Shown in pieces: positions 1 through 11,141 of a stretch of DNA of 64,000 bases. The DNA is from Pseudomonadota bacterium (GTDB lineage Bacteria > Pseudomonadota > Gammaproteobacteria > Acidiferrobacterales > Acidiferrobacteraceae): positions 42,409-106,408 of the forward strand of contig JAJYQN010000102.1 in NCBI GenBank assembly GCA_021794595.1, in the 5' to 3' direction. The position numbers were made by a program, and so were the translations under genes. Numbering within the stretch: the stretch's first letter is position 1; the number at the start of each line of letters is the position of its first letter. The notes beneath the pieces are model-generated. The model made no database searches and had not been told where the DNA came from. It was given only the letters and a program-made list of their open reading frames with translations.

Positions 1-789
1 CCGTCAGTCTTCGGCCCCGGGCGCCCGGGCTGGCATATCGAGTGTTCGGCCATGGCGACCCATTGCCTCGGGGACCACTTCGATATCCACGGGGGTGGCC
101 TGGATCTGACCTTTCCGCATCACGAAAACGAGATCGCTCAGAGCGAGGCCGCAACGGGTACGGCTTTCGCCAACGTTTGGATGCATAACGGCTTTGTGCG
201 CATAAACGGCGAGAAGATGGCGAAGTCCTTGGGGAACTTCTTGAGCCTGCGGGAATTGCTGGCGACCTACGATGGCGAGGTGCTCCGCTATTTCCTGTTG
301 GCGAGCCATTACCGAAGCCCCCTCAATTATGATCCCGAGGCCTTGAATCAGTGCCATGAGGCCTTGACCCGCCTTTATCGTAGTCTAGAGGATCTACCGG
401 CCGTGCCGGCGGGAGACGAAGGCGGGTATCGAGACCGGTTCCAGGCTGCCATGGACGACGATTTCAATACCCCCGGGGCCTTGGCGGTGCTGTTTGATCT
501 CAGTCACGCGATTCAGCGCGGGCGCCTGCAGGGCGATCGGGACCAGGCCGCGCGCGCGGCGGCTTTGTTGCGTGAGCTGGCCGGGACGCTCGGCCTTTTG
601 TCGCGTCCGCCGCTCGCGTTTTTGCAAAGGGGTGGCGATCATCACGAGATCGAGGCCCTGATTGCCGAGCGCAATGAGGCCCGCCGGCTACGCGAATGGG
701 CGCGGTCGGACGCCTTACGAGACCAGCTGAAAGGCCGCGGGGTGGTGCTGGAGGACACGCCTGATGGGACGGTGTGGCGGCGGGCCTAG
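1..789 (+). CDS. cysS: cysteinyl-tRNA synthetase, C-terminal part
   Basis: Charges tRNA-Cys with cysteine in the cytosol. The reading frame is already open at base 1, and the residues before the first ATG (GRPGWHIECSAM) are the conserved core of CysS, so the gene is cut by the window edge and the track start at 52 is not a real start. Seen: the zinc-ligand region HHENEIAQSE, the KMSKS-type loop as KMAKS followed by LGNF, then the helical anticodon-binding tail. 262 codons are visible out of about 460 usual for the family. A GC-rich hairpin follows the stop, so it probably ends its own transcript before ilvB. Confidence 0.95.
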   Translation, partial: PSVFGPGRPGWHIECSAMATHCLGDHFDIHGGGLDLTFPHHENEIAQSEAATGTAFANVWMHNGFVRINGEKMAKSLGNFLSLRELLATYDGEVLRYFLLASHYRSPLNYDPEALNQCHEALTRLYRSLEDLPAVPAGDEGGYRDRFQAAMDDDFNTPGALAVLFDLSHAIQRGRLQGDRDQAARAAALLRELAGTLGLLSRPPLAFLQRGGDHHEIEALIAERNEARRLREWARSDALRDQLKGRGVVLEDTPDGTVWRRA

Positions 790-806
790 AGGCTTCGCCG
801 CAGGCT

Positions 807-828
807 CCAGGGGTCTTTCTGCCCCTGG
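807..828 (+). terminator. possible cysS terminator hairpin
   Basis: CCAGGGG and CCCCTGG form a perfect 7-bp stem around an 8-base loop, 18 bases after the cysS stop. There is no T-run behind it, so a Rho-independent terminator is not certain; it could equally be an mRNA-end structure or part of an ilvB leader. Confidence 0.35.
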
Positions 829-903
829 GCCTTGACCCCCAGCCCCCCTTATCCGAAAATCAGGGGTTCGAATCAGACCTATTGAAGATTGCGGGGTGAT
901 GTT

Positions 904-2618
904 TTGGAACTCACGGGTGCGGAGATCTTCGTTCGGTGCCTTCGGGACGAAGGCGTTGAGTACCTCTTTGGTTATCCGGGGGGCGCCGTTTTGCATATTT
1001 ATGATGCCCTTTATAAGCAAGAAGAGGTCAAGCATATCCTGGTTCGCCACGAACAAGGGGCGACCCACGCCGCCGATGGCTATGCACGTTCCACCGGCAA
1101 GCCCGGCGTTGTACTCGTGACGTCCGGTCCGGGCGCTACCAATGCCGTGACCGGTATCGCCACCGCTTACATGGATTCGATTCCGCTGGTCGTCTTCACC
1201 GGCCAAGTGATGACCCATCTGATCGGCGATGACGCCTTCCAGGAGGTCGATGCCATCGGGATCACAAGACCCTGCGTCAAGCATAACTTCATGGTGAAGG
1301 ATGTGCGGGACCTCGCCATAATTATGCGCAAGGCCTTTCATGTCGCGACCACGGGTCGTCCGGGGCCCGTGGTCGTTGATATCCCGAAAGACATCACGGC
1401 GCATAAGACCGACTATGTCTTTCCGCAAGATCCGAGCCTGCGTTCGTATAGGCCGGTCACGGACGGCGACCCCGCGGCCATCCGCAAAGCGGCCGAGCTT
1501 TTGCTTACGGCGAAGCGTCCCATGATCTATGCCGGCGGGGGCGTAATCCTAGGGAACGCCTCATCCGAGCTCACCGAACTCGTGCGCTGGTTGGGCGCGC
1601 CCTGCACCAACACTCTCATGGGCCTGGGGGCCTTCGCCGCCACCGATCCCTTGTTTGTGGGCATGCTGGGCATGCACGGAACGTATGAGGCCAATATGGC
1701 CATGCATGAGTGCGATGTACTGCTCGCGGTTGGCGCGCGGTTCGACGACCGGGTGACCGGCGACCTAGACAAGTTCTGTCCGAACGCGCGGATCATTCAT
1801 ATCGACATCGATCCCGCGTCCATTCAAAAGAATGTGGCGGTCGAGATCGCGGTTATCGGAGATGCGCGCCTTGTGATGCGCGAGCTGCTGACCGCTTTGA
1901 CGGCGTCAGGCCGCCGACTCGATGCCCCGGCCTTGAAGGCTTGGTGGCATACGATCGACGAGTGGCGGGGGCGCCACTGTCTTGAATACGACCGGGCCAA
2001 CACCGAGGTGATCAAGCCCCAGTTCGTTCTAGAGACGCTCTATCGCCTGACCAAGGGCGATGCGTTCGTAACCTCGGACGTGGGCCAGCATCAGATGTGG
2101 GCCGCGCAGTTCTATAAATTTGACCGGCCACGGCGCTGGATCAATTCCGGGGGGCTTGGCACGATGGGCTTTGGTCTGCCGGCGGCGATCGGGGTGCAGC
2201 TCGCCCATCCGCAGGATACCGTGGCCTGCGTCACCGGCGAGGCCAGTATCCAGATGTGTATTCAGGAGCTGTCGACCTGCAAGCAGTACGATCTGCCGAT
2301 CAAGATCATCAACTTGAATAACCGCTATATGGGTATGGTTCGGCAGTGGCAGGAATTCTTTTACCAGAGCCGCTATTCGCACTCCTACCTCGAGGCCTTG
2401 CCGGATTTCGTGAAGTTGGCGGAGAGCTATGGCCACGCGGGCCTGCGGGTCGATAAGCCACACGATGTAGAGGCGGCCCTGAAAGAGGCCTTAGGGCAGC
2501 GCGATCGTCTGGTGTTCCTGGATTTCATTACCGATCAAACGGAAAACGTCTATCCCATGATTGCGGCCGGTGCCGGCCATCACGAGATGCATCTGGCGAC
2601 AGATCGCGAATTGGCCTG

Positions 2619-2619
<1 letters not shown>
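904..2619 (+). CDS. ilvB: acetolactate synthase large subunit
   Basis: Thiamine-diphosphate enzyme that condenses two pyruvates (or pyruvate and 2-oxobutyrate), the first shared step of valine, leucine and isoleucine synthesis. The track starts at TTG 889; TTG 904 is preferred because it gives LELTGAEIF, matching the family N-terminus, and lies just behind a GGGGTGAT ribosome site. About 571 aa, full length. Seen: the TPP N-domain glutamate region (GYPGGAVLHIYDAL), the GPGATN motif and the cofactor region GEASIQMCIQELSTC. The GEA version of the GDG motif is common in this enzyme group. The stop overlaps ilvN by one base (TGATG), so the two subunits are coupled. Confidence 0.95.
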
Positions 2620-4881
<2,262 letters not shown>

Positions 4882-4900
4882 GGGTTTTAAGGAAAGAATA

Positions 4901-5671
4901 ATGGACGATAAACGTAAAGGCATTTACATCTTGCCGAATCTCTTTACGACGGCGGCCCTGTTTGCGGGCTTTTACGCCATCGTACAGGCCATGAAGGGAC
5001 AGTTCTGGCATGCCGCGGTCGCCGTGTTCATTGCCATGATTATGGATGGGCTTGATGGCCGGGTGGCGCGTTGGACCCATACCGAAAGCGATTTCGGGGC
5101 TCAGTACGATAGCCTGTCGGACATGGTCTCTTTCGGCTTGGCGCCGGCCCTGGTGGTCTACGAGTGGGGCTTGTCGGGTCTTGGGAAACTGGGCTGGCTT
5201 GCGGCGTTTGTCTATTCGGCGGCGGCCGCTCTGCGCTTGGCGCGCTTTAATATCGAGACCCCCTCTGATCGGCGATTGTCCTTCCATGGCTTGCCAAGCC
5301 CGGCTGCGGCCGCGGTTGTGACCGGGCTTGTGTGGGTGATGCAGAGTTACGGGCCGCCAGCCCTCTGGCTGCGGGTGGTGGGGCTCGTCATCACGGTGCT
5401 GATCGGGGCTGCCATGGTCAGCAATATCCGTTACCACAGCTTTAAGCATATCGATCTCAAAGGCCGAGTCCCTTTTATCGCGGTGCTGGCCATCGTTCTC
5501 ACCTTCGTGTTGATCTCGCTTGATCCGGCGCGGGTGTTGTTTGGGCTGTTCTTCTGCTATGCCCTGTCGGGGCCCATCAACTCTTTGGTTCGCCGCTACC
5601 GCCGGTCGCTCGCAAGACATAGGACCGAGGATATGGTCGACAATCCCTCTCGGCCGCATGGCCATTCGTAG
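4901..5671 (+). CDS. pssA: CDP-diacylglycerol-serine O-phosphatidyltransferase
   Basis: Integral membrane enzyme that makes phosphatidylserine from CDP-diacylglycerol and serine. 256 aa. Seen: the CDP-alcohol phosphotransferase signature as DGLDGRVARW, a spacer, then GAQYDSLSDMVSFG, holding the paired metal-binding aspartates; several hydrophobic helices follow. Starts 19 bases after psd with AAGGAAAG before the ATG. The ilv-psd-pssA-leuA order is a common proteobacterial arrangement. Confidence 0.95.
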   Translation: MDDKRKGIYILPNLFTTAALFAGFYAIVQAMKGQFWHAAVAVFIAMIMDGLDGRVARWTHTESDFGAQYDSLSDMVSFGLAPALVVYEWGLSGLGKLGWLAAFVYSAAAALRLARFNIETPSDRRLSFHGLPSPAAAAVVTGLVWVMQSYGPPALWLRVVGLVITVLIGAAMVSNIRYHSFKHIDLKGRVPFIAVLAIVLTFVLISLDPARVLFGLFFCYALSGPINSLVRRYRRSLARHRTEDMVDNPSRPHGHS

Positions 5672-5738
5672 GGCAGCAGGCCGTCCGCCTCAGCTGAGCC
5701 GAGGCCGCGCCGTCTCATAGACGGGGCTTTTCTCGGCG

Positions 5739-6140
5739 CTAAGGCAGGAAAGGCGAGATGTATTTCTCGAGGTCGGGCGCCGGCGTTGCTTGATGAAAGT
5801 GGATCTGCCAGCGTCCGTGTTGGGATTTCCAAAGCGAACTGCGCCACGAAGAGACGGGGGCGTCTTCCTGGTCCTTCGTCATGACCAGAAGGTAGACGAG
5901 CAAGGCCACGTCCGGGGCGAGAAAGCGAATTTGAAGGTCGGTCAGGGTCAAGTGTGGCTTCGTGTCGCGAGCCATCCGGGCCAAGGCCTCGGTGCGGTCA
6001 TAGAGGCGACCTGAGCTACAGACCTCGAAGAAGTCGTCTGCGATAAGCGCCGCCAACCCCGGTTCCGACTCATCGTCGACCCGATTCAGCAGTCGTTCCT
6101 CAAAAATCCGCAATACGTGTTGGGACTCACGACTGGTCAT
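5739..6140 (-). CDS. NTF2-like (DUF4440-type) protein
   Basis: Small protein of about 133 aa with the SnoaL/NTF2-like fold pattern: an N-terminal helix (LRIFEERLLNRV), a segment like DFFEVCSSGRLYDRTEAL, then beta-strands ending in SSLWKSQHGRWQIHFHQATP, which is the usual close of DUF4440 proteins. The inner ATG at 6140 is chosen over the track start at 6194 because the extra 18 residues are not conserved-looking. Substrate or ligand unknown. Monocistronic, convergent with pssA. Confidence 0.75.
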   Translation of the reverse strand: MTSRESQHVLRIFEERLLNRVDDESEPGLAALIADDFFEVCSSGRLYDRTEALARMARDTKPHLTLTDLQIRFLAPDVALLVYLLVMTKDQEDAPVSSWRSSLWKSQHGRWQIHFHQATPAPDLEKYISPFLP

Positions 6141-6484
6141 GGGACAGGTCCGCCTTAGGGTTTGGGGGTTCTCAAGCCGACTCGTGCTCCTCACATTAGG
6201 CCGAACGCCAGGATTTGGTCAAGGGACGGGGCGTTTCCCGGAGAGAGCCTGGATCCGGGACGTCCGTTCCGAGCTCGGGGCCCACATAAGGACGCCGGGG
6301 CTTGCCAGTCCACAGTCGGCGTCCAGCCCGTTTCGCGGAGCGCGATTGGGCCCAAGGCCTTGCCGCCACGGGAACCAAGAGCGGCTATTCTTGTTCGTAG
6401 ACTTTGTTGGGGATTTTGGCTAGAGTCCGGCGATTCCTTGGTAGAAAATCCCTATTTTCTTCGCATCAGGTGAGTGAGGGCGAA
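6141..6484. other. intergenic region between orf and leuA
   Basis: 344 bases between two divergent genes. It must hold both promoters. No convincing -35/-10 pair, leader peptide with leucine codons, or riboswitch was recognised. The short ORFs drawn across it (6139-6473) look like chance frames. Confidence 0.5.
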
Positions 6485-8029
6485 ATGAGCGATCAACTGT
6501 TGGTGTTTGATACCACCTTACGCGATGGGGAGCAGAGCCCCGGGGCATCCATGACCTGCGAAGAAAAGGTGCGCATCGCCCGCGCCCTGGAGCGTTTACG
6601 CGTGGACGTCATCGAGGCCGGTTTCCCGATCGCAAGCCCCGATGATTTCAAGGCGGTCAAGGCGGTGGCCGAGGCGATTACCGAGAGTCGGGTCTGCGGC
6701 TTGGCGCGGGCCTTGACTAAGGACATCGATCGGGCCGCCGAGGCCTTAAAGCCGGCAAAGGCGGCTCGGATTCACACCTTTATCGCCACATCTCCTATCC
6801 ATATGCGCGCCAAATTGCGCATGAACGCGGATGACGTATTGGCGAATGCGGTCAAGGCGGTGCAGTACGCCCGGAAATTTACCGACGACGTGGAATTTTC
6901 CGCGGAGGACGCGGGACGCTCCGACCCCGATTTTTTGTGCCGGGTCATGGAGGCCGTGATCGCGGCCGGCGCGCGCACGGTCAATATCCCAGACACCGTG
7001 GGTTATAGCGTACCGGCGCAATTCGGACAGCTTGTCGCCTCGCTCATGAATCGCGTTCCGAACGCGGACAAGGCGATTTTCTCGGTGCACTGCCATAACG
7101 ACCTAGGTCTTGCGGTGGCCAATTCCTTGGCCGCGGTTTTACAGGGCGCCCGACAAGTGGAGTGCACGATCAATGGCCTAGGCGAGCGGGCTGGCAATGC
7201 CGCTCTTGAGGAGATTGTGATGGCGGTGCGTACAAGGCGCGATGTGTTTGCCTGCGACACCAGTATTCAAACGGCCCATATCGTGGCGGCGAGCCGCTTG
7301 GTTTCGACCATCACGGGCTTTGCGGTACAACCTAACAAGGCCATCGTCGGGGCGAACGCCTTTGCGCACGAAGCCGGTATCCACCAGGATGGCGTTATCA
7401 AAAATCGTGAGACTTATGAAATCATGCGCGCCGAAGATGTCGGTTGGTCCGCCAATCGCATGGTATTGGGTAAGCACTCCGGACGTAATGCCTTTCGTGC
7501 GCGCCTAGCGGAGATCGGCGTCACCTTGAAGGACGATGCCGCCTTGAATCAGGCGTTTGAGCGTTTTAAGGAGTTGGCCGACAAGAAGCACGAGATCTTT
7601 GACGAAGATCTACAGGCTTTGGTAAGCGAAGGAGCGATTTTGGCGGTGGAGTCGGTCAAGCTCACGAGTCTCGAGGTGGCATCAGGGACGGGCACCAAGC
7701 CGCATGCGCGCATTCGTCTTACCTGGGATGGTCGCGAACAGGCCGCGGAGGCTCATGGGGGTGGCCCCGTTGACGCCGCGTTTCGGGCCATCGAGGCCGT
7801 TGTCGCAAGCGGGGCATCTTTATCGCTTTATGCTGTGAACGCCATCACCAGTGGGACTGATGCCCAAGGCGAAGTGACCGTGCGCTTGGAGCGCGAGGGT
7901 CGTATTGTCAACGGTCACGGGGCGGACACTGATATCGTGCTGGCCTCGGCCAAGGCCTATCTAAATGCCCTCAATAAATTGCTGGTCCCGGACAATCGCA
8001 CCCATCCGCAGTCACATAGGGCGATTTGA
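6485..8029 (+). CDS. leuA: 2-isopropylmalate synthase
   Basis: Condenses acetyl-CoA with 2-ketoisovalerate, the first committed step of leucine synthesis. The track starts at 6404; ATG 6485 is chosen because GAGGGCGAA precedes it and it gives [20 protein letters not shown], the family N-terminus with the metal/catalytic RDGEQ motif. 514 aa. Seen: TIM-barrel motifs ([26 protein letters not shown]), the [15 protein letters not shown] subdomain and a C-terminal regulatory domain (about residues 390-514) for leucine feedback. Same amino acid pathway as the upstream ilv genes. Confidence 0.96.
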   Translation: MSDQLLVFDTTLRDGEQSPGASMTCEEKVRIARALERLRVDVIEAGFPIASPDDFKAVKAVAEAITESRVCGLARALTKDIDRAAEALKPAKAARIHTFIATSPIHMRAKLRMNADDVLANAVKAVQYARKFTDDVEFSAEDAGRSDPDFLCRVMEAVIAAGARTVNIPDTVGYSVPAQFGQLVASLMNRVPNADKAIFSVHCHNDLGLAVANSLAAVLQGARQVECTINGLGERAGNAALEEIVMAVRTRRDVFACDTSIQTAHIVAASRLVSTITGFAVQPNKAIVGANAFAHEAGIHQDGVIKNRETYEIMRAEDVGWSANRMVLGKHSGRNAFRARLAEIGVTLKDDAALNQAFERFKELADKKHEIFDEDLQALVSEGAILAVESVKLTSLEVASGTGTKPHARIRLTWDGREQAAEAHGGGPVDAAFRAIEAVVASGASLSLYAVNAITSGTDAQGEVTVRLEREGRIVNGHGADTDIVLASAKAYLNALNKLLVPDNRTHPQSHRAI

Positions 8030-8491
8030 CGGGTCTTGTGAGCCACCGCTATTCGGTCTGAGTGGGGGTAGGCCCGGCAGGCGGCTTGGGTCATCGCCGC
8101 CTTATGTGGGCGGCGGATATCTCTGAGTCGGTGGGACCGCTCGGCTTCATCCGCATGCTAGTGTCTACATACTAACTTAAAAACCCTTATGGTTTATGGC
8201 TCGCCTGAGCCTTTGAGCAGTGATGCCCTTGCTAATCGGGGTGGGTCTTGGCGGACTTAGCCGTAATCCGACCTTTGGCGGATAGGGTCGAAGGAGCGCT
8301 GGGTTTATCGTACGTGAGCCTGGGATGGCGTAAGCGGAAAAGGAATTTTCGACAGGATGTCGAGGGCGGGAAGCGCTGGGCCAGGATGGCCTATAGGCAC
8401 AGGGATGTTATCGGTAAGGATGCCGAGAAGTGCTTCTTCACTATGAAGGGGAGCGGCAAGGAAGGCGCCCCCCTTTTTTTTGACCACAATA
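8030..8491. other. intergenic region leuA-lexA
   Basis: About 460 bases. It contains a GC-rich inverted repeat (CGCCGCC, 7-base loop, GGCGGCG at 8095-8115) that may end the leuA transcript although no T-run follows. An in-frame extension of lexA runs back to TTG 8248 but has no protein-like character. No other gene seen. Confidence 0.5.
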
Positions 8492-8507
8492 CTGTATATA
8501 TTCACAG
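8492..8507 (+). promoter_or_regulatory. LexA (SOS) box
   Basis: CTGTATATATTCACAG fits the gammaproteobacterial LexA operator CTG-N10-CAG exactly. It ends one base before the lexA ATG, so bound LexA would cover the start of its own gene and shut off the whole lexA-imuA-imuB-dnaE2 operon. Confidence 0.9.
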
Positions 8508-8508
8508 T

Positions 8509-9117
8509 ATGTCATTCCTTACAGCTCGCCAAGAACAGATTCTGGATTGGATCCGGGAGTACATTGAGGCGACGGGACGTCCGCCCACGCGCGCAGAAAT
8601 CGCGACCGCCCTCGGTTATCGGTCGATCAATGCCGCCGAAGAGCATGTGCGGGCGTTAGCGCGCAAGGGGGCGATTCTGTTAACGCCCGGGACCTCGCGC
8701 GGCATCCGTTTACCGGGAGGGCGTGAGGAGGGCGTGCCGGTCATAGGACGGGTAGCGGCGGGTCAGCCGATTCTCGTAGAGGCCCATATCACGGCCTACC
8801 ATCGCGTCGATCCGACCCTTTTTCGGCCCAAGGCCGATTATTTTTTGACGGTCGTAGGTGAGAGCATGCGCGATGCCGGGATTCGGGACGGGGATTTGTT
8901 GGCGGTTCATAAGACCCCGACGGCTCGCGACGGACAAATCGTCGTGGCGCGTCTAGAAGACGAGGTGACCGTCAAGCGTTTAAGCCAGCAAGGGGAGCGG
9001 GTGGTCTTGCTGCCGGAGAATCCGGCATATGCCCCCCTTGTTGTGCGCCCCGAGGATGGCTTGGCTATCGAGGGGATTGGGGTAGGGGTATTGCGCCAGA
9101 GCATGGGCGCCGTATGA
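8509..9117 (+). CDS. lexA: SOS repressor LexA of the imu mutagenesis cassette
   Basis: Represses SOS genes and self-cleaves when RecA is activated by DNA damage. ATG 8509 gives [19 protein letters not shown], aligning with the LexA winged-helix start, and 202 aa, equal to E. coli LexA. Seen: the recognition helix region [14 protein letters not shown], the Ala-Gly cleavage site in VAAGQP, the catalytic serine in GESMRD and the lysine in EVTVKRL. No Shine-Dalgarno lies within 15 bases of the ATG because the LexA box occupies that place; leaderless translation is possible. Overlaps imuA by 4 nt. It may be a second, cassette-specific LexA (lexA2 type). Confidence 0.93.
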   Translation: MSFLTARQEQILDWIREYIEATGRPPTRAEIATALGYRSINAAEEHVRALARKGAILLTPGTSRGIRLPGGREEGVPVIGRVAAGQPILVEAHITAYHRVDPTLFRPKADYFLTVVGESMRDAGIRDGDLLAVHKTPTARDGQIVVARLEDEVTVKRLSQQGERVVLLPENPAYAPLVVRPEDGLAIEGIGVGVLRQSMGAV

Positions 9118-9713
9118 GGGCCGCCCCGCTGGACTTAGAAGGGGTCGAAGAGATCGGGGTCTGTCGAGGATGGACGCGAGTCGAGGCCGCGACCCTGTCC
9201 ACGGGGTTTCCGGCCTTGAACCAATATCTGGGGGGAGGGTGGCCTGACGGGGTATTTACGGAGTTGCGCCTGGGGCGTACGGGTATTGGCGAGATGCGTT
9301 TACTCATGCCCGCGTTGTCGGCCTTGAGCCGACACTATTACGTACTGTGGGTGGCTCCGCCGTATCGGCCTTATGCCCCGGCCCTTGTGGCCCAGAATAT
9401 GGTTCTCGATCGTTTGCTTCTGGCCCGTCCACGGACCCACAAGGAGGCCTTGTGGGCCGTGAGTCAAGGACTTCTCTGTCCCTCTATCGGGGCTGTCGTC
9501 AGCTGGTTCTCGGGTATTCGCGAGGGGGAGTTTCGGGGTCTGCAACGACGGGCATCCGAGGGCGGCCACTGGAGCTTTTGCTTTTTGCCGGAGAGTGCGA
9601 CACCCCAACCGTCTCATTTGCGTCTCGCGCTGCAATCCCTGCAGGGCGCCCTGCGCATTAGAGTTTCACAAAAGGCTAAACGTCCTCTACCGCCGCTTGT
9701 CGTGACGCTCTAA
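9114..9713 (+). CDS. imuA: ImuA, RecA-like mutasome accessory protein
   Basis: Translesion-synthesis accessory factor that acts with ImuB and DnaE2 in damage-induced mutagenesis. 199 aa with a RecA/SulA-like opening ([20 protein letters not shown]) and a RecA-core beta-strand pattern ([17 protein letters not shown]). The Walker A lysine is absent ([10 protein letters not shown]), as is usual in ImuA. Starts ATG 9114 within the lexA stop; 15 bases separate it from imuB. The identity rests on both sequence and position in the lexA-imuA-imuB-dnaE2 order. Confidence 0.88.
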   Translation: MRAAPLDLEGVEEIGVCRGWTRVEAATLSTGFPALNQYLGGGWPDGVFTELRLGRTGIGEMRLLMPALSALSRHYYVLWVAPPYRPYAPALVAQNMVLDRLLLARPRTHKEALWAVSQGLLCPSIGAVVSWFSGIREGEFRGLQRRASEGGHWSFCFLPESATPQPSHLRLALQSLQGALRIRVSQKAKRPLPPLVVTL

Positions 9714-9728
9714 CGGGACGGAGTCTGC

Positions 9729-11141
9729 ATGTTATGGCTCGCCGTCATGTTTCCCGCGTTGTCGCTAGAGGTGTATCCGGCGTGCCAGACGCCCTTTGGG
9801 GTGATCGAGGAGAGGTCGCTCCTCGCTTGCGATGATAAGGCCAAGGCTTACGGCGTCTTACCTGGCATGTCGGCGGCCCAGGCCTGCGCCTTGTGTCCAT
9901 CCTTGGTATTACGGCCCCGCGACCGGGCAGCCGAGGGGGCGCTTCTCGAGCATTTAGCGGATTTTGCGTACGGCTTGACCCCGCGCGTTGTCGTAAAACC
10001 CGCGGGCCTCTTGATGAACTTTACCGACGACCTGAGCCCAGTGGGAGACGCGCGCGTGCTACTCTCCCGGGTCGCGGGGCATCTCCAACATCGCGGATAC
10101 CGTGCCCACGTGGCCTTGGCCCCCACAGCTATGGCGGCCTCAATTTTTGCCCGCTCCGGCGCTCTGTCCTTGTGGACCCATAACGACGCCTGGCGTCTTG
10201 CCCTACGGTCTTTGCCTTGGGAATATTTGTCGCTTCCAAAGTCGGTCCGCGCGGCCTGCATGGATCTCGGTTTGTCCCTTATAGGGGAATTGCTCGATTT
10301 GCCGCGTGCTGGATTGAGACGAAGATTCGGTCTTGATGTCGTCCATACGTTGGAGAGGCTGATGGGCGAAAGACCGGAGATAAACACCTACTGGGTTCCG
10401 CCGCCGGTGTTCAAAAGTCGCATTCCCTTGCCTTTTCCCGCGGGGACGGAGGATGCGGTTCTTTACTACATCAGGAGAATCACGACGGTTCTGTGCGATT
10501 TCATAGGGCGACGAGACGCCCATGTTAGGCAATTTACCGTAGCGCTAGGATACGAGGATAAAACGGCTCTTTCCGAAGAGTTCACGCTCGCGCGTCCCGA
10601 AAGGGACGCGGCCGTATTGACGGGGCTTGTACGCGCAAGGCTGGCGCGCTGGAAGACGCATTCCGGGATCGTATGGATCTCTCTTGAGGCGCCATTCGAG
10701 ACCAACACCGAAGGGAATTTGTCGTTTTGGCGCGAAGAAGAGTCGCAAGAGCGGGAGGTCAAGGGGCTGCTGGATCGTCTGTGCGCTCGCCTCGGAAACG
10801 ACGCCGTGCGCGCCGTGTCTTGGTATCCGGATTATCGACCAGAAAGGGCGACGGTAGAGGCCTCGTGGCCGCCCACTGACCGCCCCTCGCGAGACGACCC
10901 TGGTCGCCCCGCCCATCCCTTGTGGCTAGTCGATCCGCCGCACCCGCTGACGGTCGTCGACAAGATCCCCCAACTCTCTGGACCATTACGGTTCGTGGGC
11001 GATCCCGAGAGACTAGAGACAGGCTGGTGGGACGGTCCCGCCGCCCGCGAGTATTTCGTGGCGGTCACTATGCATGCCGAGCGCCTGTGGATATTCAGGT
11101 TGCCGGATGGCCGATGGTTTTTGCAGGGATATTTTGGGTAG
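9729..11141 (+). CDS. imuB: ImuB, catalytically inactive Y-family polymerase homologue
   Basis: Bridges DnaE2 to the sliding clamp and ImuA. 470 aa with the Y-family frame (KAKAYGVLPGMSAAQACALCP in the palm/fingers, helix-hairpin-helix-like GELLDLPRAGLRRRFG, then a little-finger domain). The N-terminal strand reads LWLAVMFPALSLEV, where active Y-family enzymes have catalytic aspartates, so metal-binding residues are missing as expected for ImuB. Ends directly against dnaE2 (TAG then ATG). Controlled by the LexA box before lexA. Confidence 0.9.
   Translation: MLWLAVMFPALSLEVYPACQTPFGVIEERSLLACDDKAKAYGVLPGMSAAQACALCPSLVLRPRDRAAEGALLEHLADFAYGLTPRVVVKPAGLLMNFTDDLSPVGDARVLLSRVAGHLQHRGYRAHVALAPTAMAASIFARSGALSLWTHNDAWRLALRSLPWEYLSLPKSVRAACMDLGLSLIGELLDLPRAGLRRRFGLDVVHTLERLMGERPEINTYWVPPPVFKSRIPLPFPAGTEDAVLYYIRRITTVLCDFIGRRDAHVRQFTVALGYEDKTALSEEFTLARPERDAAVLTGLVRARLARWKTHSGIVWISLEAPFETNTEGNLSFWREEESQEREVKGLLDRLCARLGNDAVRAVSWYPDYRPERATVEASWPPTDRPSRDDPGRPAHPLWLVDPPHPLTVVDKIPQLSGPLRFVGDPERLETGWWDGPAAREYFVAVTMHAERLWIFRLPDGRWFLQGYFG

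Noticed and set aside
841-900. GGGGTTCGAATC resembling a tRNA T-loop before ilvB
   Set aside because: No acceptor, D or anticodon arms can be built around it.
8248-8508. In-frame extension of lexA from TTG 8248
   Set aside because: The extra 87 codons have no family match, and the LexA box lies inside; homologues start at MSFLTARQ.
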